Source: an uncultured Sphingosinicella sp.
GTDB lineage: Bacteria > Pseudomonadota > Alphaproteobacteria > Sphingomonadales > Sphingomonadaceae
Direction: 5' to 3'
Length of the DNA stretch: 11,759 nt
Assembly: GCA_946886275.1 (NCBI GenBank)
Contig: CAMPIH010000062.1
Location: 1 to 11,759 of the forward strand
The stretch's first letter is position 1, and the number at the start of each line of letters is the position of its first letter. The translations under genes were made by a program, and so were the position numbers. Below the pieces are notes generated by a model. That model worked only from the letters and a program-made list of their open reading frames with translations. It did no database searches and was not told the origin of the DNA. This document shows, one piece after another, positions 1 through 6,609 of this stretch.

Positions 1-2
1 GG

Positions 3-46
3 TGGACAGCGCCCCGCGCTGTCCAGGGCGTGCTGGGGGCATGCCC
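3..46. other. Two abutting hairpins upstream of ruvC
   Basis: Positions 3-12 and 16-25 form a perfect 10-bp inverted repeat (TGGACAGCGC / GCGCTGTCCA) around a 3-base CCC spacer. Directly next to it, 26-33 and 39-46 form an 8-bp stem (GGGCGTGC / GCATGCCC) with one G-U wobble and a 5-base loop. Neither is followed by a T-run. They may end the transcript of an upstream gene outside the window, or be a structured leader of the ruv operon. The pairing is read directly from the sequence; the role is inference. Confidence 0.5.
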
Positions 47-77
47 GACCCGCTGCTCCTGAAGGGGAGGGGCTTGA

Positions 78-572
78 GTGATCATTATCGGCCTTGATCC
101 GGGGCTTGGCTGCACCGGCTGGGGCGTCATCAGGGCAGAGGGCAACCGGCTCGGCCATATCGCCAACGGGCAGGTACGGACCGATCCGAAGCAGGCGCTG
201 GCCGATCGGCTGGTGCGGCTCGACCAGGCGCTCGGCGAAGTGATCGAGGCTCACCAGCCGGCCGCCGCGGCGGTCGAGGAGGTGTTCCTCAACGACAATC
301 CGCAATCGACGCTGAAGCTCGGCCAGGCACGCGGCGTGATCCTGCTCGCCGCCGCCCGGCGCGGCCTCGAGGTCGGCGAATATGCGCCTCGGCTGATCAA
401 GAAGGCGGTCGTCGGAGTCGGCGGCGCCGAGAAGGCGCAGGTCCATGCGATGATCCAGCGGCTTCTCCCGGGCGTGAAGATCGGCGGCGCCGATGCCGCG
501 GACGCGCTCGCGGTGGCGATCACTCACGCCCACCATCTCGCGAGCCGAAGAGCCCTGGGGAATGCGGCATGA
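78..572 (+). CDS. ruvC: Crossover junction endodeoxyribonuclease RuvC
   Basis: RuvC is the Holliday-junction resolvase. It makes paired Mg2+-dependent nicks in the DNA crossover after RuvAB branch migration. The 164-residue protein is full length for the family. The RNase H-like fold is recognisable from the start motif [15 protein letters not shown], the EEVF segment and the C-terminal [17 protein letters not shown]. The four catalytic acidic residues are present as D7, E67, D139 and D142. The start is GTG, supported by the purine-rich GGGGAGGGG just upstream and by the canonical N-terminus. The stop overlaps the ruvA start as ATGA at 569-572, so the two genes are translationally coupled. 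Nothing is missing or odd in the protein. Confidence 0.98.
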   Translation: MIIIGLDPGLGCTGWGVIRAEGNRLGHIANGQVRTDPKQALADRLVRLDQALGEVIEAHQPAAAAVEEVFLNDNPQSTLKLGQARGVILLAAARRGLEVGEYAPRLIKKAVVGVGGAEKAQVHAMIQRLLPGVKIGGADAADALAVAITHAHHLASRRALGNAA

Positions 573-1165
573 TCGCGAAATTGCGGGGCCTTCTCGACGG
601 CTTCGGCGCCGAGCATGCCGTGATCGACGTCCAGGGGGTCGGCTATCTCGTCTCCGCCTCGACCCGGACCCTTTCGCAGCTCGGGGCGATCGGCGACGAG
701 GTCGTCCTTCACACCGAGATGCTGGTTTCCGAGGATTCGATCCGCCTGGTCGGCTTCGCCACCGCCGAGGAACGCGACTGGTTCCGGCTCCTGACCTCGG
801 TCCAGGGCGTCGGCAACAAGGTCGCGCTCGCCATCCTCTCGGCGCTTCCCGGCGACGACCTCCACCGAGCCATAGCCAGCGGCGACCATGGCATGATCTC
901 TCGCGCCCAGGGCGTCGGCCCGAAGCTGGCGCAACGGATCGTCAACGAGCTCAAGGACAAGGCCGGCGGGATCGTTCTCGGTTCGACCGGCGGGGCACCG
1001 ATTCCGCACGGCAGCCACAGCCAGGACGCGGTTTCGGCGCTTCTCAATCTCGGCTTTCGGCCCGCCGAGGCGTCCGCCGCCGTCGCCAGGGCCGAGAGTG
1101 AATTGGGGCCGGACGCGAATTTCGACGCGCTCGTGCGCGAGGCGCTGCGCAAGGCGGCGCGCTGA
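569..1165 (+). CDS. ruvA: Holliday junction branch migration protein RuvA
   Basis: RuvA forms tetramers that hold the four-way junction open and flat and load the RuvB motor rings. The 198-residue length is typical. Domain I (about 1-65) is the OB-fold and contains the acidic pin E55-D56 (VSEDS), at the same numbering as in E. coli. Domain II holds two helix-hairpin-helix motifs, [10 protein letters not shown] (78-87) and [10 protein letters not shown] (113-122), which contact the DNA backbone. A flexible linker (about 135-152) leads to domain III (153-198, [11 protein letters not shown] onward), which binds RuvB. The gene starts inside the ruvC stop (ATGA). It is followed by a 59-base gap before ruvB in which I see only the ruvB ribosome-binding site. 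Confidence 0.98.
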   Translation: MIAKLRGLLDGFGAEHAVIDVQGVGYLVSASTRTLSQLGAIGDEVVLHTEMLVSEDSIRLVGFATAEERDWFRLLTSVQGVGNKVALAILSALPGDDLHRAIASGDHGMISRAQGVGPKLAQRIVNELKDKAGGIVLGSTGGAPIPHGSHSQDAVSALLNLGFRPAEASAAVARAESELGPDANFDALVREALRKAAR

Positions 1166-1224
1166 CCCTGCCTTCGATTCGGCCCCGCCGCTGAAAGCTG
1201 TTCGACAGGAACGAGGCTTGCGCT

Positions 1225-2259
1225 ATGGCTTGGGCGGTGGAGCAGGACCGCATCATCGCCGGCGACAAGAGGCCCGAGGATCTGGATTCGGCGCTTCGGC
1301 CGAAGACCCTCGACGAATTCGTCGGCCAGAAGGCCGCGAGGGAGAATCTTCGCGTTTTCATCGACGCCGCCAAAAGCCGCGGCGATCCGCTCGACCATGT
1401 CCTCTTCTTTGGTCCGCCCGGGCTCGGCAAGACGACTCTGGCACAGATCATCGCCCGCGAGCTCGGTGTCGGGTTCCGGGCGACCTCCGGGCCGGTGATC
1501 GCCAAGTCCGGCGATCTCGCCGCCATCCTCACCAATCTCGAGGATGGCGACGTCCTCTTCATCGACGAGATCCACCGGCTCAATCCGGCGGTTGAGGAGA
1601 TACTTTATCCGGCGATGGAGGATCGGGTCCTCGATTTGATGATCGGAGAAGGCCCTTCCGCCCGGTCGGTGAGGATCGATCTGCCGAAATTCACTTTGGT
1701 CGGCGCGACCACCCGCCAAGGCCTTATCACGACCCCATTGCGGGACCGGTTCGGAATTCCGGTGCGGCTCAATTTCTACAGCGTCGAGGAGCTCGAGCAG
1801 GTGGTTCGCCGGGCGGCCCGTCTGCTCGGCCTGGCGCTGACCGAGGACGGCGCCCGCGAGGTCGCGCGCCGGTCGCGCGGGACTCCTCGGATCGCCGGCC
1901 GGCTGCTTCGCCGGGTCCGCGACTTCGCCCATGATGCCGGGACGGCCGAGGTCGATCGGGCCGCCGCCGACAGCGCTTTGACCCGGATGGAAGTCGATCA
2001 TCTCGGCCTCGATTCGATGGACCGCCGCTATCTGACGATGATCGCCGACATCTATCGCGGCGGTCCGGTCGGCGTCGAAACGCTTGCCGCCGGCCTGTCC
2101 GAGCCGCGCGACACGATCGAGGAAGTGATCGAGCCCTATCTCATCCAGCTCGGCCTGATCGCCCGCACGGCGCGCGGTCGCTGCCTCAATGGTCCGGGCT
2201 GGACCCATCTCGGTCTTCCGCAGCCGAAGGGCCAGGGGGGACTTTTCGACGCCAAGTGA
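1225..2259 (+). CDS. ruvB: Holliday junction branch migration ATPase RuvB
   Basis: RuvB is the hexameric AAA+ motor that pulls DNA through the RuvA-bound junction. Visible motifs in the 344-residue protein are Walker [10 protein letters not shown] (63-71), Walker [10 protein letters not shown] (111-119), sensor 1 in [10 protein letters not shown] (159-168), the arginine-finger segment PLRDRFG (171-177, probably R173) and sensor 2 GTPRIA (219-224). A winged-helix DNA-binding domain follows (about 262-330) and ends in HLGL. The position after PRIA is Gly225 where many RuvBs have Asn; this is outside the catalytic residues. The ATG is preceded by AGGAACGAGG. Length and domain order are normal, and the gene completes the ruvCAB operon. 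Confidence 0.98.
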   Translation: MAWAVEQDRIIAGDKRPEDLDSALRPKTLDEFVGQKAARENLRVFIDAAKSRGDPLDHVLFFGPPGLGKTTLAQIIARELGVGFRATSGPVIAKSGDLAAILTNLEDGDVLFIDEIHRLNPAVEEILYPAMEDRVLDLMIGEGPSARSVRIDLPKFTLVGATTRQGLITTPLRDRFGIPVRLNFYSVEELEQVVRRAARLLGLALTEDGAREVARRSRGTPRIAGRLLRRVRDFAHDAGTAEVDRAAADSALTRMEVDHLGLDSMDRRYLTMIADIYRGGPVGVETLAAGLSEPRDTIEEVIEPYLIQLGLIARTARGRCLNGPGWTHLGLPQPKGQGGLFDAK

Positions 2260-2272
2260 ATCGGGGGGAAGA

Positions 2273-3424
2273 ATGAAGTTGATCTTGTTGGCGCTGACGC
2301 TCGTCTTTGCCGCAGCGACCGCCGCCGGCCAGACGCCGCCAGCTCCGTCGGCGCCGGACTATGGCGATCAATCCGCCTGGCTCTGCCTGCCGGGAAGGGC
2401 CGATGCCTGCGCCGCGCCGCTGGCCACCGCAGCGCTCAACGCCAATGGCTATGGCTCGAACGGTCAGGTGACGCCCGCGGCGGACCCGCCGATCGACTGC
2501 TTCTACGTCTATCCCACCATCTCTCGCGATCCGGCGATGAATTCCGACCTCGTCGTCGGCCCCGAGGAGCAGGCGGTCGCGGCGATCCAGTTCGCTCGCT
2601 TCGCCTCGATCTGCCGGCCGTTCGCGCCGATCTACCGACAGGCGACCTTGGCCAGCATTCCGGCGGTGGCGAGCGGCGCCGACGTCACCCCGATCTTCAC
2701 CACCGCTTATGGCGACGTGGTCGCCGCCTGGAACCACTATCTCGAACATCATAATCGCGGCCGGCCCTTCGTCCTCATCGGCCATTCGCAGGGGACGATC
2801 CACCTCACCCAGCTGCTGGCGAGAGAGATCGAGGGCACGCCGGCGGCCGATCGGATGCTGTCCGCGCTCCTGATCGGCTTCAATGTCGAGGTTCCGGAAG
2901 GGGAGACGGTCGGCGGAAGCTTCCGCCAGACCCCGATCTGTACCCGCCCCGGGCAGACCGGCTGCGTCATCACTTTCGTCTCGTTCCGCGCGACCAATCC
3001 GCCGCCATCGGGATCGATCTTCGGCCGATCCATGCGGCCGGGAATGACGATCGCCTGCACCCATCCCGCCGCGCTCGGCCGCAACGGCTCCGCCCCACTC
3101 GACAGCTATTGGTATGCCGGGCCTTCGATTACCGCGACCCAGAACCCGATCGACTGGTCGTCGCAGGGCCCGCCCCCCGCGCCTTTCCTCCGAACCGAGG
3201 GGCTGGCCTCGGCCGCCTGCGTGAATCGCGGGCCGGTCGGCTATCTGTCGGTCAGGGTCGAAGCCGATCCGGACGATGCCCGGACCGACCGCATCCCCGG
3301 GGACGTGATCGTCGCCGGCCGGGTCCAGTCCGGATGGGGTCTCCATCTCGCCGACATGAACTTGGCGATGGGCGATCTGATCCGCGCCGTCGAGCTTCAG
3401 CGGGACGCCTTCGCGCGCCGCTAG
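2273..3424 (+). CDS. Exported DUF3089-family alpha/beta hydrolase (lipase-like)
   Basis: This is a predicted serine hydrolase of the DUF3089 (lipase-like) group; the substrate is unknown. The ATG follows GGGGGGAAG and opens a clear Sec signal peptide (MKLILLALTLVFAAATAAG, about residues 1-19). The mature protein of about 364 residues would therefore act in the periplasm or outside the cell. The family hallmark is DCFYVYPTIS (about 75-84). The nucleophile elbow is GHSQG at 170-174 with Ser172. The likely catalytic His is H358 in GWGLHLADMN; the acid cannot be fixed by eye. Eight cysteines in the mature part (for example C38/C46, C223/C231) suggest disulfides and fit export. The gene begins 13 bases after ruvB and may be co-transcribed with it. 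A longer frame starting at 2189 inside ruvB would bury the signal peptide and was not used. Confidence 0.85.
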   Translation: MKLILLALTLVFAAATAAGQTPPAPSAPDYGDQSAWLCLPGRADACAAPLATAALNANGYGSNGQVTPAADPPIDCFYVYPTISRDPAMNSDLVVGPEEQAVAAIQFARFASICRPFAPIYRQATLASIPAVASGADVTPIFTTAYGDVVAAWNHYLEHHNRGRPFVLIGHSQGTIHLTQLLAREIEGTPAADRMLSALLIGFNVEVPEGETVGGSFRQTPICTRPGQTGCVITFVSFRATNPPPSGSIFGRSMRPGMTIACTHPAALGRNGSAPLDSYWYAGPSITATQNPIDWSSQGPPPAPFLRTEGLASAACVNRGPVGYLSVRVEADPDDARTDRIPGDVIVAGRVQSGWGLHLADMNLAMGDLIRAVELQRDAFARR

Positions 3425-3654
3425 CTTGCTTCAGGGCGAGAAACGCCTCGGTCGTCGAGATAGAAGATCGACTCGACCGGCCGGTCGAGCGCTCGGGCGA
3501 TCTTGAGGGCGAGCAGGGTCGACGGAATGAAGACTCCGTTCTCGACGGTGTTGATCGTCTTGCGGCTCACGCCGACCCTTTCGGCGAGCGCGGCCTGGGT
3601 CAGACCATGCTCGCCGCGAAGCGCGTTGAGGCGGTTGCCGAGTCCTTCGCTCAT
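3421..3654 (-). CDS. Short Xre/Cro-CI family transcriptional regulator
   Basis: This is a 77-residue helix-turn-helix DNA-binding protein of the small Xre type. The HTH spans about residues 18-39 (LTQAALAERVGVS then RKTINTVENG), followed by FIPSTLLALKIARAL and the common ending of these mini-regulators, PVESIFYLDD. There is no ligand-binding or protease domain. The start ATG overlaps the stop of the upstream membrane-protein gene (ATGA at 3651-3654), so the pair is translationally coupled. Its stop codon lies in the same CTAG palindrome (3421-3424) that ends the convergent hydrolase gene. Short Xre genes paired with small multi-TM proteins are a recurring arrangement, and the regulator probably represses its own operon through the dyads at 4113-4148. 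The regulated process is unknown. Confidence 0.9.
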   Translation of the reverse strand: MSEGLGNRLNALRGEHGLTQAALAERVGVSRKTINTVENGVFIPSTLLALKIARALDRPVESIFYLDDRGVSRPEAS

Positions 3655-4100
3655 TCCCTGAGATCGCGCCGCTCGAGATAGAAGAAGCGCAAAAGGGCGG
3701 TGACGAGACCGATCGTCGTCAGCAGATGGATCGCTTCGCGGCCGCTCATCGGCTCGATGAGGTTCAAGGCGTAGAGCAGGATCGCTCCGGTCATGGTGAC
3801 GATGAAGCCAAGGCCGAGCGCGCTCGCGCGGTTCAATCTGGTGGCGTCGTCGTCCATCAGCGCCCTCACCCTTTTCGGCTTCAGCCAGAAGCCGCCGGTC
3901 GCGAGCGCCAGAAGGAGAACGATCGAAAGCAGCAGCCAGGCGCCGATCTTGACCTCGTCGACAAGCCGGGTGGCGACGTCCGGCTCGGCGAAATAGGCCG
4001 CCTGCTGGATGACGAAGATTGCGGCGAGCGCGGGCAGCATCCGCGCCCGTCGGCGCGACAGTCGATCGGCGGTCTCGATTTCGGCGCTGGTCGGGGCCAT
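3651..4100 (-). CDS. Four-TM membrane protein, partner of Xre regulator
   Basis: I do not recognise a named family. The 149-residue protein has a basic N-terminus (RRRAR, 16-20) and four hydrophobic segments at about 21-38, 51-73, 94-115 and 122-141. This predicts an inner-membrane protein with both termini in the cytoplasm. The loop between TM2 and TM3 is charged (LKPKRVRALMDDDATRLNR). The ATG at 4100 is preceded, on the minus strand, by AAAGGAACAGGAC. It is the first gene of a leftward two-gene operon and is coupled to the Xre gene by ATGA. The arrangement resembles the small membrane protein plus mini-Xre pairs found in many bacteria; the function is unknown. Confidence 0.8.
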   Translation of the reverse strand: MAPTSAEIETADRLSRRRARMLPALAAIFVIQQAAYFAEPDVATRLVDEVKIGAWLLLSIVLLLALATGGFWLKPKRVRALMDDDATRLNRASALGLGFIVTMTGAILLYALNLIEPMSGREAIHLLTTIGLVTALLRFFYLERRDLRE

Positions 4101-4112
4101 GTCCTGTTCCTT

Positions 4113-4148
4113 TGTAACCTGTAGGTGACATGTAACCTAGGCGTTACA
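4113..4148. promoter_or_regulatory. Tandem 18-bp operator dyads of the Xre operon
   Basis: Two 18-bp elements lie exactly end to end. 4113-4130 is TGTAACCTGTAGGTGACA, a TGTAAC-N6-GTGACA dyad with one mismatch. 4131-4148 is TGTAACCTAGGCGTTACA, a perfect TGTAAC-N6-GTTACA dyad. Both sit just upstream of the leftward 4-TM/Xre operon and overlap its likely promoter. Dimeric HTH repressors of the Xre type commonly bind such dyads. The repeat is read from the sequence; the binding protein is inference. Confidence 0.75.
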
Positions 4149-4157
4149 CCCCGTCAA
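4129..4157 (-). promoter_or_regulatory. Candidate promoter of the 4-TM/Xre operon
   Basis: On the minus strand TTGACG (complement of 4152-4157) is a good -35. Seventeen bases further, TACATG (complement of 4129-4134) is a modest -10. The perfect dyad at 4131-4148 fills the spacer and the second dyad covers the -10 edge and the expected start point. That geometry suits repression. The -10 is weak by the sigma-70 consensus. Confidence 0.45.
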
Positions 4158-4233
4158 CGCGGAATCGCCTCGCTTCGTCTCCCCTGTCCCTGCTGGACTT
4201 CACGGCGGCGGTCTGCGCCGGTAGAGCCGCGGC

Positions 4234-4689
4234 GTGCCGGGGACGATCGACCAACCTTATGAAGGCGCGTGGGTAGGAAGCACCCACCATTTCGCGCTGC
4301 GCGTCTATTTCGAGGACACCGACGTCGCCGGCATCGTCTATTACGCCAATTATCTGAAGTTCATCGAGCGGGCGCGCTCCGACATGCTCAGGAGCGCCGG
4401 GATCGACCAGCGCTCGGTGCTCGAGGAGACGGGCGGCGTCTATGTCGTCGCCGAAGCCAGGATCAAGTATCGGCGCCCGGCCAGGCTCGACGACGCGCTC
4501 GTCGTGCTCAGCCAGGTGATCGAGGTGCGGGCGGCAAGCTGCGTCATTCATCAGCGAGTCATGCGCAGCAGTCATCTTCTCGCCGACGCGATGATCACGG
4601 CGGCCTTCCTGTCCGGAGAGGGGCGGCCGAAACGCCAGCCGCTCGCATGGATGGAGACGTTCGAGCGGTTGAAGAAAGAAGGAATTTAG
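4234..4689 (+). CDS. ybgC: Tol-Pal-associated acyl-CoA thioesterase YbgC
   Basis: YbgC is a hotdog-fold acyl-CoA thioesterase, traditionally encoded first in the tol-pal operon and linked to phospholipid metabolism. The signature RVYFEDTDVAGIVYYANYLK (23-42) includes the catalytic aspartate, D30, equivalent to D18 of the E. coli protein. The RARSDMLRSAGI and ARIKYRRPARLDD segments also match. The 151 residues are slightly longer than usual because of an N-terminal stretch of about 18 residues before the conserved HHFALRVYFEDTD. The start is set as GTG at 4234 because an in-frame stop (TAG, 4222-4224) lies 9 bases upstream. The Shine-Dalgarno is poor, so initiation may be weak. The stop overlaps the tolQ start (TAGTG). 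Confidence 0.92.
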   Translation: MPGTIDQPYEGAWVGSTHHFALRVYFEDTDVAGIVYYANYLKFIERARSDMLRSAGIDQRSVLEETGGVYVVAEARIKYRRPARLDDALVVLSQVIEVRAASCVIHQRVMRSSHLLADAMITAAFLSGEGRPKRQPLAWMETFERLKKEGI

Positions 4690-5378
4690 TGGCGAACACC
4701 AATTTCTCCAGCGACGTGATGTCCCCGATCGCCTTGTTCATGCAGGCGGACATCGTCGTGAAGACGGTGATGATCGGGCTTCTTCTGGCCAGCGTCTGGA
4801 CCTGGGCGATCATCGTCGGCCAGTGGCTGAAGATGCGCCGCGCGGCGCGTGAAGGCGAGCGCTTCGAGCGCGACTTCTGGAAGTCCGAGGATATCGACAC
4901 TTTCTACGAGGAGCGCGGCCGCGGCGATCTTCCCGCAGCCAAGGTGCTTGCCGCCGGGATCGCCGAATGGCGCCGATCCACCGCCGGCAGCCGGATCGAT
5001 CGCGAGGGCACGAGATCGCGCCTCGCCGTCGCTCTGCACAGCGCCGTCGCCGCCGAGACCGACCGGCTGGCGTCGCGGCTCAACATCCTCGCCACGGTCG
5101 GCTCGGTCGCGCCGTTCGTCGGCCTGTTCGGCACCGTCTGGGGGATCATGCGCAGCTTCACCGACATTGCCGGCGCCCAGAATACCAGCCTCGCCGTCGT
5201 CGCGCCCGGAATTGCGGAGGCTCTGTTCGCCACCGCCCTCGGCCTGTTCGCGGCGATTCCGGCCGTGATCGCCTACAATCGCTTCAGCTACGGCATCAAC
5301 CGGATCGAGGCACGGCTTCAGCGCTTCGCCGACGGCTTCCACGGCACCCTTTCGCGCGAGCTCGAGGCGGAGTCCTGA
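4689..5378 (+). CDS. tolQ: Tol-Pal system proton-channel protein TolQ
   Basis: TolQ is the inner-membrane stator that, with TolR, uses the proton gradient to energise TolA. The 229-residue protein has the MotA/TolQ/ExbB layout: TM1 at about 22-44, a cytoplasmic loop (45-130), then TM2 (about 132-154) and TM3 (about 167-197). Characteristic motifs are APFVGLFGTVWGIM (141-154) and EALFATALGLFAAIPA (177-192). The conserved channel threonines are T149 and T182, matching T145 and T178 of E. coli. The GTG start at 4689 shares one base with the ybgC TAG and has AAGGAA upstream. The gene ends 2 bases before tolR. All features are normal for the family. Confidence 0.97.
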   Translation: MANTNFSSDVMSPIALFMQADIVVKTVMIGLLLASVWTWAIIVGQWLKMRRAAREGERFERDFWKSEDIDTFYEERGRGDLPAAKVLAAGIAEWRRSTAGSRIDREGTRSRLAVALHSAVAAETDRLASRLNILATVGSVAPFVGLFGTVWGIMRSFTDIAGAQNTSLAVVAPGIAEALFATALGLFAAIPAVIAYNRFSYGINRIEARLQRFADGFHGTLSRELEAES

Positions 5379-5380
5379 CG

Positions 5381-5824
5381 ATGGCGATCGGGCCCATCCT
5401 CGGCGCCGGCCGGCGCGGACGAAGGACTCCGATGGCGGAGATCAACGTCACGCCGATGGTCGACGTGATGCTCGTTCTCCTCATCATCTTCATGGTGACC
5501 GCCCCCTTGCTCGCGACCGGAGTCCAGGTCGATCTTCCCGAGACCAAGGCGGCTCCGCTCGATCAGGACAATGAGCCGGTGCCGATCTCGATCGACGCGA
5601 CTGGCGCGATCTTCATCGACGATTCGCCGGTCCCCGACGAGACATTGGCGCCCCGCCTCGCCCAGATCGCCGCCTCCTCGCAGGAGGAAGGCGGGCCGAG
5701 GATTTTCCTGCGCGCCGATCGCGGACTTCATTACGGCCGGGTGATGGAGGTGATGGGCGAGATCAACCGCGCCGGGCTGAGGCGGGTCGCGCTCGTCAGC
5801 AACCAGGCCGAGGAGCGAAACTGA
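5381..5824 (+). CDS. tolR: Tol-Pal system protein TolR
   Basis: TolR is the ExbD/TolR-type stator subunit, with one TM helix and a periplasmic domain that interacts with peptidoglycan and TolA. In this 147-residue protein the N-terminal motif AEINVTPMVDVMLVLLIIFM (19-38) contains the proton-carrying aspartate D28, equivalent to D23 of E. coli. The TM helix is at about 27-47. The periplasmic domain (about 50-140) contains DLPETKAAP, a small beta-rich core and the YGRVMEVMGEINRAGLRRVAL helix-strand end. The ATG is 2 bases after tolQ and has AGGCGGAG upstream. Its TGA overlaps the tolA ATG by one base. Confidence 0.97.
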   Translation: MAIGPILGAGRRGRRTPMAEINVTPMVDVMLVLLIIFMVTAPLLATGVQVDLPETKAAPLDQDNEPVPISIDATGAIFIDDSPVPDETLAPRLAQIAASSQEEGGPRIFLRADRGLHYGRVMEVMGEINRAGLRRVALVSNQAEERN

Positions 5825-6609
5825 TGGATCGGGCGGAGGCAGCCGGGTTCGGGGTCGCGCTGGGCGGGCATGTCGCCTTGCTCGCCGTGCTGACTCTCGG
5901 CCTCGCCACCGTCTCCGGCCCGCCGATCGCGTCCAATCCGATCGAGGTCTCGTTCGTCGACGAGGTCGGCCTCACCTCGGCGGCCCCTGAACCCGTCACC
6001 AGCCCTCCCGAGCAGGGCATGGCGCCGCTGACCGGCCCGCCCGAGGATGCCGCCGCGGCGCTTCCGGAGCCGGCGCCGCCGGTCGCTCAGCCGCCCCGTC
6101 CTTCCGCCCAGCCGCAGCCGAAGCAGCCGCCCGTTCGGCAGCGCGAGGCGAGGCCGGCGGCGCCGGCGAGGAACGAGGGCAGCGCCGCGGCCGACCGCCG
6201 TCCGCGTCTGGGCCGGGACATATTGAAGGGGATCGGCAGCGATCCGTCACCGGCGAGGACGTCGCGTCCGGCCGCGGCGATGACCGGCGAAGCGCGCGCC
6301 AGCATCAATGCCGCGATCCGCCGCGCTCTCCTGCCCTGCGAGCGTCAGCCCTTGCCCTCCCCCGAAGCGGCGGTCATCGAGGTCGACGTCCGGGTCACCC
6401 TGACCCGCGACGGCAGCCTTGCCGATGCCGACGTTCTTCGGGTCCGAAACCCCGATTCCGACCTCGCCCATTACGAGCGGCGGATGCGCGATCTCGCTCT
6501 GAACGTCATCCGCCAGTGCACCCCGATCCGCGGCCTTCCGGGCGAGCTTTACGACGTGCCCCGCGGCTGGCGGCAATTCACCTACACCTTCGATCCGAGG
6601 CAGTCCTGA
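5824..6609 (+). CDS. tolA: Tol-Pal system protein TolA (short, proline-rich)
   Basis: TolA is the force-transmitting arm between TolQR and TolB/Pal. The 261-residue protein has an N-terminal TM helix (about 10-32) with H16, which probably matches the TolA/TonB histidine facing TolQ/ExbB. A proline- and alanine-rich periplasmic region follows (about 51-125). A conserved TonB/TolA-like C-terminal domain (about 155-261) contains VDVRVTLTRDGSLADADVLR. C172 and C232 flank that domain and could form a disulfide. E. coli TolA is about 421 residues with a long alanine/lysine-rich helix; here that helix is absent and replaced by a shorter Pro-rich spacer, as in TonB. The position between tolR and tolB settles the identity. 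AGGAG lies 8 bases before the ATG. The stop overlaps tolB (TGATG). Confidence 0.93.
   Translation: MDRAEAAGFGVALGGHVALLAVLTLGLATVSGPPIASNPIEVSFVDEVGLTSAAPEPVTSPPEQGMAPLTGPPEDAAAALPEPAPPVAQPPRPSAQPQPKQPPVRQREARPAAPARNEGSAAADRRPRLGRDILKGIGSDPSPARTSRPAAAMTGEARASINAAIRRALLPCERQPLPSPEAAVIEVDVRVTLTRDGSLADADVLRVRNPDSDLAHYERRMRDLALNVIRQCTPIRGLPGELYDVPRGWRQFTYTFDPRQS

Noticed and set aside
1885..1902. RuvB PRIAG instead of PRIAN as a possible functional defect
   Set aside because: All Walker, sensor and arginine-finger motifs are intact; one neutral-looking change outside the catalytic set does not suggest loss of function.
709..2208. Long minus-strand open frame opposite ruvA and ruvB
   Set aside because: It lies antisense to two certain genes, has no recognisable domain, and long antisense frames are expected in DNA this rich in GC.
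2189..2272. Earlier start for the DUF3089 hydrolase inside ruvB
   Set aside because: It would add 28 charged residues before the signal peptide; the ATG at 2273 has a good ribosome-binding site.
2186..3346. Long minus-strand open frame opposite the DUF3089 gene
   Set aside because: The plus-strand reading has a signal peptide, GHSQG and family motifs; the antisense product is an Arg/Gly-rich sequence without domains.
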